A stretch of DNA of 64,000 bases, taken from positions 3,720,001-3,784,000 of the forward strand of contig NZ_CP042806.1 in assembly GCF_008000815.1 (NCBI RefSeq), written 5' to 3'. The DNA comes from Terriglobus albidus (lineage in GTDB: Bacteria; Acidobacteriota; Terriglobia; Terriglobales; Acidobacteriaceae). Positions within the stretch are counted from its first letter, which is position 1, and every line of letters begins with the position of its first letter. This document shows positions 43,650-56,008 of this stretch, piece after piece. The position numbers and the translations under genes were made by a program. The notes beneath the pieces are model-generated. The model was not told the DNA's origin and searched no databases. It saw only the letters and a program-made list of their open reading frames with translations.

Positions 43650-45821
43650 ATGCCTCGCAACGCCGCAGCAGCTACGACCCCGAAGCAGGCCGCCGATTAC
43701 GGTGGCCTGAGCGCCGAGCAACTCGTCGAGTTCTACCGGTATATGTATCTGTCGCGGCGCATTGACGACCGCGAAATTCTGCTGAAACGACAACAGAAAA
43801 TCTTCTTCCAGATCTCCTGCGCCGGCCATGAGGCCCTGCAGGTCGCGGCCGGTTTTGCCCTGAAGCCCGGCTACGATTGGTTTGTGCCGTACTACCGCGA
43901 CCGTGCCATCAGCCTGGTGCTGGGGCAGACCGCGGAGGATCAGCTCCTGCAGGCGGTCGGCGCTGCAACCGATCCCCAAAGTGGGGGACGGCAGATGCCC
44001 TCCCACTGGACCAGCAAAAAGCTCCATATCGTCAGCCCATCGTCCGCAACCGCGACCCAGTGCCTGCACGCGGTCGGCATAGCAGAGGCGGGGCGATACT
44101 TCAGCAATCATCCGGAAGCGGCAGCAAAGGTTGACGGAGACTACCGTCAGTTTAAGGATGTCGTTTTTTATAACGACGAGGTTGCTTATACCTCGATCGG
44201 CGAAGGTTCCACCTCGCAGGGCGAGTTCTGGGAGGCGCTGAATACAGCTTCGAATAACAAGCTTCCGGTGTTGTTTCTGGTGGAAGACAACGGCTACGCC
44301 ATCTCCACGCCGGTCGAATGCAATACGCCGGGCGGAAATATCTCGCATCTGGTAGCGAACTTCCCGAACTTCTTCTTTGCAGAGATCGATGGCACCGACG
44401 CTGTTGCCAGCTATCGTGCTTTGGCTGAGGCTGTGGCCTGGTGCCGCAGCGGCAAAGGGCCGGCGCTGGTGCATGGCCATGTGATTCGGCCATATTCCCA
44501 CTCACTCTCGGACGACGAACGTCTCTACCGTACCGCGGCGGAGCTCGAGGCCGACGCTCTTCGCGATCCCATCTCGAAGATGCAGGCATTCCTGATCCAG
44601 GAGGGGATTCTGGACCAGGAGGGTGTTGCTGCGCTGGAGAAGGTCGTCGACGAAGAGGTGCAGCGTGCGGCGGACGCCGCTCTGGCTGCTCCGCTGCCGT
44701 CGGGAGATTCGATCCTGGTCCACCAGTACTCCGAAGACCTGGATCCCAGATCTCCGGCCTTTGCCACGGAGCCACGGCAGACCGACGCTTCCGAACGAAC
44801 CATGGCCGACCTGATCAATCTCTGCCTGCACGACGAGATGCGGCACGACGAACGCATTGTCGTCTTCGGCGAGGATGTGGCCGATGCCAGTCGCGAAGAC
44901 GGGCTGCGGAGCGGAGAACTCAAGGGGAAGGGCGGAGTCTTCAAGCTGACTTACGGCCTGCAAAAGGCGTTTGGTGGCGACCGCTGCTTCAACTCTCCGC
45001 TCGCCGAGGCCAATATTGTCGGTCGAGGGATTGGAATGGCGGTCCGGGGCCTGAAGCCCGTGGTTGAGATCCAGTTCTTCGACTACATCTGGCCGGCGGT
45101 TCACCAGATGCGCAACGAGCTGAGCGTGATGCGCTGGCGCTCGAACGGCGCCTACTCTGCGCCGATGGTCATCCGCTGCCCGATCGGGGGATATCTGACT
45201 GGTGGTTCGATCTATCATTCCCAGTCGGGTGAGAGCATCTTTACCCATACTCCCGGGGTTCGCGTGGTGATGCCGTCCAACGCCCTCGACGCCAACGGCC
45301 TGTTGCGCACTGCCATCCGCTGCGATGACCCCGTGCTCTTTTTGGAGCATAAGCGGCTCTATCGCGAGGCCTATGGCCGCGCTTCCAATCCGGGGCCGGA
45401 TTACATGGTTCCGTTCGGCAAGGCGAAGATCGTGAAGCCGGGCAAGCATCTTACCGTCGTCACCTACGGCGCTGTTGTGCCGCGTTCGCTCCAGGCCGTA
45501 CAGAAGCTGGAGCGGGAGAAGGGAATCAGCGTTGAGGTAATCGACCTGCGCTCCCTGTCGCCCTACGACTGGGAGGCCATCGCCGAATCGGTCCGGAAGA
45601 CCAACCGCGTCCTGGTCGCTCACGAGGACATGATCAGTTGGGGCTACGGCGCAGAGATCGCAGCCCGCATCGCTGACGAGCTCTTCCACGATCTGGATGC
45701 GCCTGTCCGCCGTGTGGCTGGAATGGATACCTTTGTCGCCTATCAGCCGGTGCTGGAAGACATCATCCTGCCCCAGCCGGAGAAGATTTACGCCGCGATG
45801 AAAGATCTGGTTGAGTTTTAG
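43650..45821 (+). CDS. Fused E1 alpha-beta 2-oxoacid dehydrogenase
   Basis: A 723-residue thiamine-diphosphate enzyme joining the alpha (about 1-345) and beta (about 385-723) chains of 2-oxoisovalerate/pyruvate-type E1. It decarboxylates branched-chain or other 2-oxoacids and passes the acyl group to E2. Alpha part: [16 protein letters not shown]-like tract, [17 protein letters not shown] and [10 protein letters not shown]. The usual GDG of the thiamine/Mg2+ motif is GEG here. Beta part: [29 protein letters not shown], and the C-terminal transketolase domain ([17 protein letters not shown]). No E2 or E3 gene is adjacent. Such fusions are known in Bacteroidetes and Acidobacteria. Confidence 0.9.
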   Translation: MPRNAAAATTPKQAADYGGLSAEQLVEFYRYMYLSRRIDDREILLKRQQKIFFQISCAGHEALQVAAGFALKPGYDWFVPYYRDRAISLVLGQTAEDQLLQAVGAATDPQSGGRQMPSHWTSKKLHIVSPSSATATQCLHAVGIAEAGRYFSNHPEAAAKVDGDYRQFKDVVFYNDEVAYTSIGEGSTSQGEFWEALNTASNNKLPVLFLVEDNGYAISTPVECNTPGGNISHLVANFPNFFFAEIDGTDAVASYRALAEAVAWCRSGKGPALVHGHVIRPYSHSLSDDERLYRTAAELEADALRDPISKMQAFLIQEGILDQEGVAALEKVVDEEVQRAADAALAAPLPSGDSILVHQYSEDLDPRSPAFATEPRQTDASERTMADLINLCLHDEMRHDERIVVFGEDVADASREDGLRSGELKGKGGVFKLTYGLQKAFGGDRCFNSPLAEANIVGRGIGMAVRGLKPVVEIQFFDYIWPAVHQMRNELSVMRWRSNGAYSAPMVIRCPIGGYLTGGSIYHSQSGESIFTHTPGVRVVMPSNALDANGLLRTAIRCDDPVLFLEHKRLYREAYGRASNPGPDYMVPFGKAKIVKPGKHLTVVTYGAVVPRSLQAVQKLEREKGISVEVIDLRSLSPYDWEAIAESVRKTNRVLVAHEDMISWGYGAEIAARIADELFHDLDAPVRRVAGMDTFVAYQPVLEDIILPQPEKIYAAMKDLVEF

Positions 45822-45905
45822 GCGAGCCTTAGTTATTTCGGTAAAAAGTCGTTTCAAACGGCAACTTGTGGGATAGATTGGGTTTCTTCCCCCACAGGTG
45901 CTGCC

Positions 45906-48041
45906 ATGTTTCGCTCCGACTCTGCCTTCCGTACACTCTGTTCCGCCGCACTATGTGGCGTGTTGCTCTGCCAGCCTTTGCTGGCGGAGAGATCGGTTTC
46001 CAATAAAGCGAAAACTGCGGGCACTATCGCCGCGCAGGACCGCGCACGTTATGCCCTGAGCCGGTTTACCTTCGGCCCTCGTCCAGGCGAGATCGAAGCC
46101 GTGGAAAAAACCGGCCTGGATCGGTGGTTTGACCAGCAACTCCATCCGGAAAAACTGGATGACACAGCAATGCTGATTCGGCTGGACCAATATCCAGCCA
46201 TGAAGCTGTCTACAGCGGAATTGATGCGGCGCTTTCCGAGTCCGCAGATGATTCGCGTCATGGATCGGACCGGCGCATCTCTCCCCAGCGATCCCATCGA
46301 ACGGGCGATCTACCGCAGCCAGATCGAGCAGTACAGACTACGGACGGCAGCGCAAGAGAAGGGACAGAGTCCTGATGCGATGCAGCCGCAGAACGAGATG
46401 GCTGCAGGCGAAGACAATCCCAGCAAACGGGAAGCACGGCTGCAGGCTGCAGGCATTGCTCCTGGGCAGCCGCAGCGCCTGGTGAAGGAGCTTGTAGCTC
46501 TTTCGCCGCAGGAGCGCTTCCAGAAGATTCTCGCGATGAACACGAGTGATCTGATGGCGCTCCGCATCGCCGGCCCGCAGCGTCTTTCTTCACTGGTGGA
46601 GGGCATGACGCCAGAGCAGAAGGAGACACTGGCGGCACTTGGCGGAACGCCGCGGCTTGTCGGGGCAGAGCTGATGGAGCAACGGCTCATCCGTGAGATC
46701 TACTCGACCCATCAGGTCGAAGAGGTCATGACGAACTTCTGGATGAATCACTTCAATGTGTACGTCCGCAAGAACGCGCAGGAGCCGTACTACCTTCCGA
46801 GCTATGAGCGCGATGTGATTCGTCCACGCGCATTGGGGAACTTCGAGGACTTGCTGGTAGCCGTAGCTAGAAGTCCTGCCATGCTGGTCTATCTCGACAA
46901 CTTCCAGAGCACTGGCCCCAACTCTGTCGCGGCTAGCCAGGGAGGCTTTCAGCGGACAGCGGCGCAACAAAACGCTCCGCGTGGGCTGAATGAAAACTAC
47001 GCGCGAGAGCTGATGGAACTGCACACGCTGGGAGTGAATGGCGGATATACGCAGAAAGACGTCACCGAAGTAGCAAAGGTTTTTACTGGATGGACGCTCG
47101 ATCCGGGCTTCCGGTCGAAACAGCTCCGCAGTGGTGTCTTCGGCCGGGGACGTGGGCAGCAGGCAGCGCAACAGGTCGGTATGAGCATCGCATCCGCCAA
47201 TAGTTTTGCTTTTCTTGAACGCCGGCACGAGCCTGGCTCGAAGACCGTGATGGGTGTCACCATCAAGGAGAATGGAGAGAAAGAGGGGCTCGAGGTGCTG
47301 CACATGCTGGCAAACAGCCCGGCAACCGCACACTTCATCAGTCAGAAACTCGCGGAGCGCTTTGTCAGCGACCATCCGGATCCAGGATTGGTCGAGAAGA
47401 TGGCAGCCAGCTTCACTCGCTCCCATGGAGAGATCAAGTCTGTACTGAAGACGATGTTCGATGCGCCTGAATTCTGGGCGAAATCGAACGAAGGCGCCAA
47501 ATTCAAAACTCCGGAAGAGTTCCTGGTGAGCGCCGTTCGTGCAACCGGCGCCGAGGTAAGTAATCCGCTGCCTTTGGTTCAGGCCATGAACTCGCTTGGT
47601 ATGCCGCTCTACGGAGCGCAGCCGCCAACGGGTTACAAGTGGGACCAGGAGACATGGTTGAACACCGCAGCCCTGGTCAACCGTATGAACTTTGGCATCC
47701 GGCTTGGGCACAGCCTGCCGGGGGTGGCTGTCGGCGATCCATCGGGAGAGCAGCAATCAGAAGAGGCGAAGGAACAGGCGCTGGAGAAGGCCCTCCTGGG
47801 GAGGGCGGCCGGTGAGGGGACGCGTAAGACAGTCCTTGCTCAGTTCCGCAATCCTGAGCTGCAGGCCCAGGCTGAAAAGAGTCTTGCCGCTACTGAGGAA
47901 GAGGCGCAGAACAACGGAATGGCGCCGGCGGGCGTGCCTTCGCGCCGCTCCCGTGCTGGAGCTACAGTCTCCATTCTGGATGACCAAACTGCGAATATGA
48001 TTGGTCTCCTGATTGGATCGCCTGAGTTCCAGAGGAGATAG
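45906..48041 (+). CDS. DUF1800 family exported protein
   Basis: A 711-residue protein with a signal peptide (LCSAALCGVLLCQPLLAE). DUF1800 blocks: RYALSRFTFGPRPGEIEAV near the N-terminus, NFWMNHFNVYVRK, LNENYARELMELHTLGV, YTQKDVTEVAKVFTGWTLD and EFWAKSNEGAKFKTPEEFLV. An Ala/Glu-rich insertion of about 110 residues (100-210) is less conserved. Function is unknown. It is followed 71 bases later by a DUF1501 gene; this pairing is conserved in Planctomycetes and Acidobacteria and suggests that the two act together, perhaps in secretion or cell-surface processing. Confidence 0.92.
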   Translation: MFRSDSAFRTLCSAALCGVLLCQPLLAERSVSNKAKTAGTIAAQDRARYALSRFTFGPRPGEIEAVEKTGLDRWFDQQLHPEKLDDTAMLIRLDQYPAMKLSTAELMRRFPSPQMIRVMDRTGASLPSDPIERAIYRSQIEQYRLRTAAQEKGQSPDAMQPQNEMAAGEDNPSKREARLQAAGIAPGQPQRLVKELVALSPQERFQKILAMNTSDLMALRIAGPQRLSSLVEGMTPEQKETLAALGGTPRLVGAELMEQRLIREIYSTHQVEEVMTNFWMNHFNVYVRKNAQEPYYLPSYERDVIRPRALGNFEDLLVAVARSPAMLVYLDNFQSTGPNSVAASQGGFQRTAAQQNAPRGLNENYARELMELHTLGVNGGYTQKDVTEVAKVFTGWTLDPGFRSKQLRSGVFGRGRGQQAAQQVGMSIASANSFAFLERRHEPGSKTVMGVTIKENGEKEGLEVLHMLANSPATAHFISQKLAERFVSDHPDPGLVEKMAASFTRSHGEIKSVLKTMFDAPEFWAKSNEGAKFKTPEEFLVSAVRATGAEVSNPLPLVQAMNSLGMPLYGAQPPTGYKWDQETWLNTAALVNRMNFGIRLGHSLPGVAVGDPSGEQQSEEAKEQALEKALLGRAAGEGTRKTVLAQFRNPELQAQAEKSLAATEEEAQNNGMAPAGVPSRRSRAGATVSILDDQTANMIGLLIGSPEFQRR

Positions 48042-48112
48042 GAAGAATCTTCTGCCCGGCGAGAGAAATACTCCGGATACGGGTCAAAAACTAACGTAGA
48101 GAGGTTCTGGCG

Positions 48113-49354
48113 ATGCGGATAACAAGGCGTGGATTCGTGAAGGGTGGCGCATTGGCGCTGGTCGGTACGTCGACGATCCCAAGTTTTTTGACGCGTTCTG
48201 TGATGGCAGAGGTTACAACCGCGTCGGCGAACAAGAAGAAGCTCGTCGTGCTCTTCCAGCGTGGCGCAGCGGATGGTTTGAATATCGTTGTGCCATATCG
48301 CGAGAAGAACTACTACACGATGCGTCCGTCGCTTGCTATCAAGCCGGAACAGATTCTGGATCTGGATGGCTTCTTCGGCCTGCATCCATCGATGGCGTCC
48401 TTCAAGCCGCTTTATGAGCAGGGACATCTCGCAATCGTGCATGCAACGGGATCGCCCGATATGACACGGTCTCACTTTGATGCTCAGGACTTCATGGAGA
48501 GCGGTACGCCAGGCCTGAAGGCCACGGCCGATGGTTGGCTGAATCGGGCATTGCAGGAGGAGAAGCTGCGTGAGGAATCTCCTTTCCGTGCTGTTGCTTT
48601 AGGCGGTCAGGTTCCGCGTACGCTGCAGGGCAAGCTGCCTGCAATCGCCATCAGTAATCTGCAGGACTTCTCCGTCGGTGGACGCGGTCCCAATCCATCT
48701 CCTATGTCGAATGCGTTTCAACAGATGTACGCCGACAGTGTCGACGCTGTACTGCATGGCACGGGGCAGGAGACCTTCGAAGCTGTTCGCATGTTGAAGT
48801 CGGCAGATCCGGCGCACTACACGCCTGCAAATGGAGCAGCATACCCAAATACACCCTTCGGTAACAGCATGAAGCAGATTGCACAGTTACTGAAGGCAAA
48901 TCTCGGCGTCGAAGCAGCATTCGCGGATATCGGTGATTGGGACACGCATCAGAATCAGGGGAATGTGAATGGACGCCTTGCGAATCGTCTCAAAGAGTTT
49001 TCTGATTCGATTGCTGCCTTCTGGAAGGACATGGGCGACGATACCGAGAACATCACGCTGGTTACGATGTCTGAATTCGGGCGCACGGCGCGCCAGAATG
49101 GCACAGGCGGCACGGATCATGGTCACGGCAATGTAATGTTCGTTCTCGGCGGAAACGTAAAGGGCGGTAAGGTCTATGGCAGATGGCCCGGTCTTGAAAA
49201 CGAGCAGTTGAATGAGGGCCGTGATCTGGCGGTGACCACGGACTTCCGTCGCGTTCTGGGTGAGGCAGCGTACAAAACGCTGGGAGCGAAAGATCTGAAG
49301 CTCGTTTTCCCAAATGCGAACGTGCAATCGCAACAGTTCTTAAACTTTTTGTGA
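48113..49354 (+). CDS. DUF1501 family protein with Tat signal
   Basis: A 413-residue protein related to the sulfatase/alkaline-phosphatase fold. The N-terminus RRGFVKGGALALVG is a twin-arginine signal, implying export in folded form, perhaps with a metal. DUF1501 blocks: VVLFQRGAADGLNIVVPY, DFMESGTPG, WDTHQNQGNVNGRLA, LVTMSEFGRTARQNGTGGTDHGHGN (shown here as separate parts). The conserved THxN, EFGR and DHG motifs are likely metal ligands. Start ATG 48113 has gagagg upstream. It is likely in an operon with the DUF1800 gene. Confidence 0.93.
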   Translation: MRITRRGFVKGGALALVGTSTIPSFLTRSVMAEVTTASANKKKLVVLFQRGAADGLNIVVPYREKNYYTMRPSLAIKPEQILDLDGFFGLHPSMASFKPLYEQGHLAIVHATGSPDMTRSHFDAQDFMESGTPGLKATADGWLNRALQEEKLREESPFRAVALGGQVPRTLQGKLPAIAISNLQDFSVGGRGPNPSPMSNAFQQMYADSVDAVLHGTGQETFEAVRMLKSADPAHYTPANGAAYPNTPFGNSMKQIAQLLKANLGVEAAFADIGDWDTHQNQGNVNGRLANRLKEFSDSIAAFWKDMGDDTENITLVTMSEFGRTARQNGTGGTDHGHGNVMFVLGGNVKGGKVYGRWPGLENEQLNEGRDLAVTTDFRRVLGEAAYKTLGAKDLKLVFPNANVQSQQFLNFL

Positions 49355-49502
49355 GTCTTAGTCGTTAACTGGGATATCACATGTGTGTGAGACAACTTTT
49401 TCGGATCACAAGCGTCTGATGAAGTGTTGTCAATCAACACAGTCTGGGTTACCGACTACGACCTAGGCTTCCATAATCCGCACCATCACTCCCTCCCATT
49501 TG

Positions 49503-49526
49503 GGGCTCCCAGAGTATCGGGGGCCC
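49503..49526. other. Hairpin in convergent intergenic region
   Basis: GGGCTCCC (49503-49510) pairs with GGGGGCCC (49519-49526, one T-G pair). It lies in the 241-base gap between the DUF1501 and DoxX genes, which ends both; no T-run. Nothing else coding is seen in the gap. Confidence 0.45.
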
Positions 49527-49595
49527 TCACTTCTTAAGGACACAGTGATATGTCATGGAGAAGAGCGCTTCTGCTCACAGAACGTCTGAGTCTAA

Positions 49596-50012
49596 TTAGT
49601 CCAGACCGATGCGATGATCCGTTGCCATAACGCCGGGACCATACGTAGCCAGCATCAGAGCAATCACAAGGCAGGAGAGAGCGTACTGCGAGCCTGCAAA
49701 GCCTTTGTGGATCGTCACCAGGCCAATCGCGAAGCCCATGTTGATTGCAGCGAGAATCGCCCAGAAACGAGTGAGAAGTCCAAGGATCAGGCACAGCCCG
49801 CCGACGAACTCCGTGATAGCTGAGACATAGCCAAGCCAATACGGCATGCCGAGCGAATGCACAAAGGCTGCGTGATGGTTCATGGCAGAGAGCGCAGGTG
49901 CTCCATGCGATGGAATCACCTTGCCCCATCCCCAATACATCAGGCCAATGCCCAGCGTGAGACGGAGCAGAAGAGCGGCGGTCGGTTGCAGGCCATCGAG
50001 CCATTTACTCAT
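49596..50012 (-). CDS. DoxX family membrane protein
   Basis: A 138-residue protein with four hydrophobic segments (LLLRLTLGIGLMYWGWGK; LGYVSAITEFVGGLCLILG; FWAILAAINMGFAIGLV; LSCLVIALMLATYGPG). The pattern of Gly-rich first helix and ITEFVGG is typical of DoxX/DoxD-type proteins, which are linked to respiratory or thiol redox stress. Start ATG 50012 has agagg at some distance. It is divergent from the Rieske gene. Confidence 0.88.
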   Translation of the reverse strand: MSKWLDGLQPTAALLLRLTLGIGLMYWGWGKVIPSHGAPALSAMNHHAAFVHSLGMPYWLGYVSAITEFVGGLCLILGLLTRFWAILAAINMGFAIGLVTIHKGFAGSQYALSCLVIALMLATYGPGVMATDHRIGLD

Positions 50013-50103
50013 GTGGTTAGTTAACCTCTCTTTGCGTACACCTGTCAGTGTGAAAACAACAGAAGGGAACCCGGTTCGTTAGCATGGAGTGGAGAGGTTG
50101 TTT

Positions 50104-50418
50104 ATGTCGCAGTGGGTCAGATTGTGTTCGATCAGGGAAGCGCCGGAGGAAGGCAAAGCGATGCAGGTGACGACAGCCAATGGCGTCGATGTCTGCTTGG
50201 CGAGGTTGGACGGCGAACTGCGCGCTCTGGACAACTGGTGCCCGCACCGGCGTGGCCCTCTGGGGGAAGGCTGGGTCGAAGGTGGAGCGATCGTGTGCCC
50301 GTGGCATGCCTGGGCCTTCGACCTGAAGACAGGCGTAGCTCATCCGCCCGAGCGGGCAAGCGTGGAAGCTCTCGCTCTAAAGACGGAAGGTGACGATCTG
50401 CTTGTTGATCTTGCGTGA
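50104..50418 (+). CDS. Rieske [2Fe-2S] ferredoxin-like protein
   Basis: A 104-residue small Rieske protein. Cluster ligands: CPHRRGPLGEG (Cys, His) and CPWHAWAFD (Cys, His), 17-20 residues apart. No membrane segment, so soluble, similar to NirD or dioxygenase ferredoxins. ATG 50104 has GGAGAGG seven bases upstream; the frame extends to 50089. The redox partner is unknown. A terminator-like stem lies downstream (50474-50510). Confidence 0.93.
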   Translation: MSQWVRLCSIREAPEEGKAMQVTTANGVDVCLARLDGELRALDNWCPHRRGPLGEGWVEGGAIVCPWHAWAFDLKTGVAHPPERASVEALALKTEGDDLLVDLA

Positions 50419-50473
50419 ATGCAACGCAGCTAGAACGTCGTTTCACCAGGAATAGCGGTTTTCCTCTGGAAAA

Positions 50474-50510
50474 TGCAGGGTCCCGAGCATCTTCGGGCTC
50501 CATGCTTTTT
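50474..50510 (+). terminator. Terminator or attenuator before carA
   Basis: Imperfect stem GCA-GGGTCCCGA / TCGGGCTCC-ATGC, followed by TTTTT (50506-50510). It ends the Rieske transcript or, if the carA promoter is upstream, attenuates carA, whose ATG is 52 bases further on. Confidence 0.55.
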
Positions 50511-50561
50511 AGGCGGGGGAAAAGCTGATAAAATCGATTGAATCCACTCCTTGGAGAGGCG

Positions 50562-51698
50562 ATGCAAGCCATCCTGGCGCTCGAAGACGGGCGCATCTTT
50601 CGCGGCAAGGGCTTCGGCGCGAAGGCCGAATGCTACGGAGAGGTCGTTTTCAATACATCGCTGACCGGATATCAGGAGATCTTTACCGATCCCTCGTATG
50701 CCGGGCAGATCGTTGTCTTGACGAACCCGCAAATCGGGAACTACGGCACCACGCCCAGCGACGCAGAAGCGTCGCGTCCTTACATTGAGGGCCTGGTTGT
50801 TCGTGAGTTTTCTCCTATCAGTTCCAACTGGCGTTCCACGCAGGTCACCGATGAATACCTGGAACGCTATAACGTACCTGTCATCTCCGATATCGATACG
50901 CGCGCCGTGGTTCGCCATCTGCGCACCAACGGTGTCATGCGCGGCGTTGTCTCGACGCTGGAGACGGATCCGGACAAGCTCATTGCCAAAGCACGTGCCA
51001 TCAAAAAGATGGATGGTACGGATCTGGCTTCAGTAGTCACGACCAAGTCTGTCTACGAGTTTGATGCCGACGATCCACGCAACCAGGCCGGCGATCCATT
51101 GCTGCCGCAGGCGCGCGATGCCAAAGGCGAGCTCCTGCACGTGGTGGCGTATGACTTCGGCATCAAGCAGAACATCCTGCGTATGCTCACGCGCGAAGGC
51201 TGTCGTGTGACGGTGGTTCCGGCGACTACACCTGCGGAAGAGGTGCTGGCGATGAATCCAGACGGTGTCTTCTTCTCGAATGGCCCCGGAGACCCGGAGC
51301 CGCTGAACTACGCCATCGAGAATGCGCAGAAGCTCAAGGGCAAGACGCCGATGTTCGGTATCTGCCTTGGGCACCAGATCTTCGGTCTGGCGCTGGGCGG
51401 CAAGACCTACAAGCTGAAGTTCGGTCATCATGGCGGCAATCATCCGATCATGAACAAAGAGACCAGCAAGGTCGAGATCACCGCGCAGAATCACAACTTC
51501 AATGTCGACCCGGCAAGTCTGCCCGCCGACGTTGCCGTAACTCACGTGAATCTGAACGACGATACGCTTGCCGGCCTGAAGCACAAGACCGATCCGATGT
51601 TCAGCGTGCAGTATCACCCGGAAGCAAGCCCCGGGCCGCACGACTCGCATTATCTCTTCCAGGACTTCCGCAAGATGATGGAGGAGTGGAAGAAGTGA
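50562..51698 (+). CDS. carA: Carbamoyl-phosphate synthase small subunit
   Basis: Glutaminase subunit of carbamoyl-phosphate synthase, supplying ammonia for arginine and pyrimidine synthesis. ATG 50562 has GGAGAGG three to four bases upstream and starts at the conserved [19 protein letters not shown]. The N-terminal CPSase_sm_chain domain ([22 protein letters not shown]) is followed by a class I glutamine amidotransferase with catalytic Cys in [16 protein letters not shown] and His/Glu in [13 protein letters not shown]. 378 residues, the usual length. Its stop overlaps the next small ORF (GTGA). Confidence 0.98.
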   Translation: MQAILALEDGRIFRGKGFGAKAECYGEVVFNTSLTGYQEIFTDPSYAGQIVVLTNPQIGNYGTTPSDAEASRPYIEGLVVREFSPISSNWRSTQVTDEYLERYNVPVISDIDTRAVVRHLRTNGVMRGVVSTLETDPDKLIAKARAIKKMDGTDLASVVTTKSVYEFDADDPRNQAGDPLLPQARDAKGELLHVVAYDFGIKQNILRMLTREGCRVTVVPATTPAEEVLAMNPDGVFFSNGPGDPEPLNYAIENAQKLKGKTPMFGICLGHQIFGLALGGKTYKLKFGHHGGNHPIMNKETSKVEITAQNHNFNVDPASLPADVAVTHVNLNDDTLAGLKHKTDPMFSVQYHPEASPGPHDSHYLFQDFRKMMEEWKK

Positions 51699-52009
51699 TT
51701 CGGAGCCTGACAAAGACGGCGGTGGTGTTCTTTCTAGCCTCCGCCGTTTTTGCAGGCGGAAAGTCGAGATCACTTTTCTGCGTTCCGGTCTCACCGGCAG
51801 CGCGGGGCTCCTGGGTCGCCAAAGCTGAACTGGCGCTGGATACGGGCCTCAAAACAGTTCACTACTACAGAGCTCGTGCAATCACCGGGGAGCAGGTGCT
51901 CGAGCTAACGAATAACCCCGAAGAAAAAGGCCGCTGCGAGAACGAACTGGATGCGGCCACACGTTGGTTGACAGCGCAGGCAGTGCCCTGCGCTGTCAAG
52001 CTGAGTTAG
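51695..52009 (+). CDS. Small exported protein between carA and carB
   Basis: A 104-residue protein starting at GTG 51695, which overlaps the carA TGA by GTGA, with ggaggag upstream, so coupled to carA. The N-terminus [22 protein letters not shown] looks like a signal peptide, unusual for a gene between two cytoplasmic enzymes. The mature part ([39 protein letters not shown]) has three cysteines (LFC, GRCE, VPCA) and no recognised family. It is followed by carB 13 bases later. Probably real because of coupling and spacing. Confidence 0.75.
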   Translation: MIRSLTKTAVVFFLASAVFAGGKSRSLFCVPVSPAARGSWVAKAELALDTGLKTVHYYRARAITGEQVLELTNNPEEKGRCENELDAATRWLTAQAVPCAVKLS

Positions 52010-52022
52010 GAAGAGAGACGCA

Positions 52023-55310
<3,288 letters not shown>

Positions 55311-55327
55311 CCCAACCTGACTTCATG

Positions 55328-55364
55328 AAAAAGGGGCGTGAGCACAAGCTCACGCCCCTTTTTT
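55328..55364. terminator. Strong bidirectional terminator after carB
   Basis: Stem AAGGGGCGTGAG (55331-55342) / CTCACGCCCCTT (55349-55360), flanked by A's and a TTTTTT run. Serves carB and the convergent membrane-protein gene. Confidence 0.95.
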
Positions 55365-55378
55365 GTTTTGCAGAAAAA

Positions 55379-55870
55379 TCAGGCCTCTTCTTTCGGAAGA
55401 GCGAAGCTCGCACCGATCGAGTAGGAGATCATCGATAGGGGGATCCAGCTACCGACGGCGAAGCCATATCCGCCCATCAGGCCGCTTGGGTTGGAGATAT
55501 CGAAGAAGGTCCGGTAGAGCTTCTCCAGTGCTCCGCAGCCATCGCACAGACCAGGCCCGGTAGGAAGATCCAGAACATAGACGCACAGAATCGAAAACAT
55601 CAGCAAGCCGGCGATCCAGATGTAGCGTGCGACTTCGTTCTTCGTCACCTTTGCGGTCGCAAAGCCGGTGATGATGGCGGCCAGAAAGATAACGGCTGTA
55701 CAGAGCAGCTTCGGTTGAGTTGCATTTGGATCGGGCTTTGACAGCCCAAAAACACTGACCACCACAACAACCACAAGAAACGCCAGGAATGTATGCGTTG
55801 CGAACCAGAGGGCCTCAAACCCCAGGTCCGTCGCAGACTTCCCCCCTACATCTTCGATGTCCTCTGCCAT
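55379..55870 (-). CDS. Membrane protein of unknown function, four helices
   Basis: A 163-residue protein; ATG 55870 has ggaag upstream (longer frame to 55927 is less likely). Four hydrophobic segments: FLAFLVVVVVVSVFGLS, LLCTAVIFLAAIITGFA, YIWIAGLLMFSILCVYVL and a C-terminal GYGFAVGSWIPLSMISYSIG. Between helices 3 and 4, GLCDGCG places two Cys close together on one face of the membrane. Family not recognised. It is divergent from the DapA-like gene. Confidence 0.75.
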   Translation of the reverse strand: MAEDIEDVGGKSATDLGFEALWFATHTFLAFLVVVVVVSVFGLSKPDPNATQPKLLCTAVIFLAAIITGFATAKVTKNEVARYIWIAGLLMFSILCVYVLDLPTGPGLCDGCGALEKLYRTFFDISNPSGLMGGYGFAVGSWIPLSMISYSIGASFALPKEEA

Positions 55871-56008
55871 GCCGCGAGCTTCCGTCTCCCGAAATGATCT
55901 ATTTGGCTTCCATACACGGTACGACATTGAGGGAAGCGATGGAAATAGCCTTTCGTGGTATTGCTCTTGATGCCGTTAACCGGTACAAAGCGCATTAAAA
56001 TAAAAGTC

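Noticed and set aside
44502-45857. Long minus-strand frame opposite the E1 gene
   Set aside because: Same reason: shadow of a well-supported gene with clear motifs.
46590-47756. Long minus-strand frame opposite the DUF1800 gene
   Set aside because: No recognisable domain; the plus-strand gene has strong family motifs.
50474-50510. Hairpin before carA considered as a riboswitch or PyrR site
   Set aside because: No conserved riboswitch or PyrR-binding loop could be recognised; only a terminator-like stem with T5 is supported.
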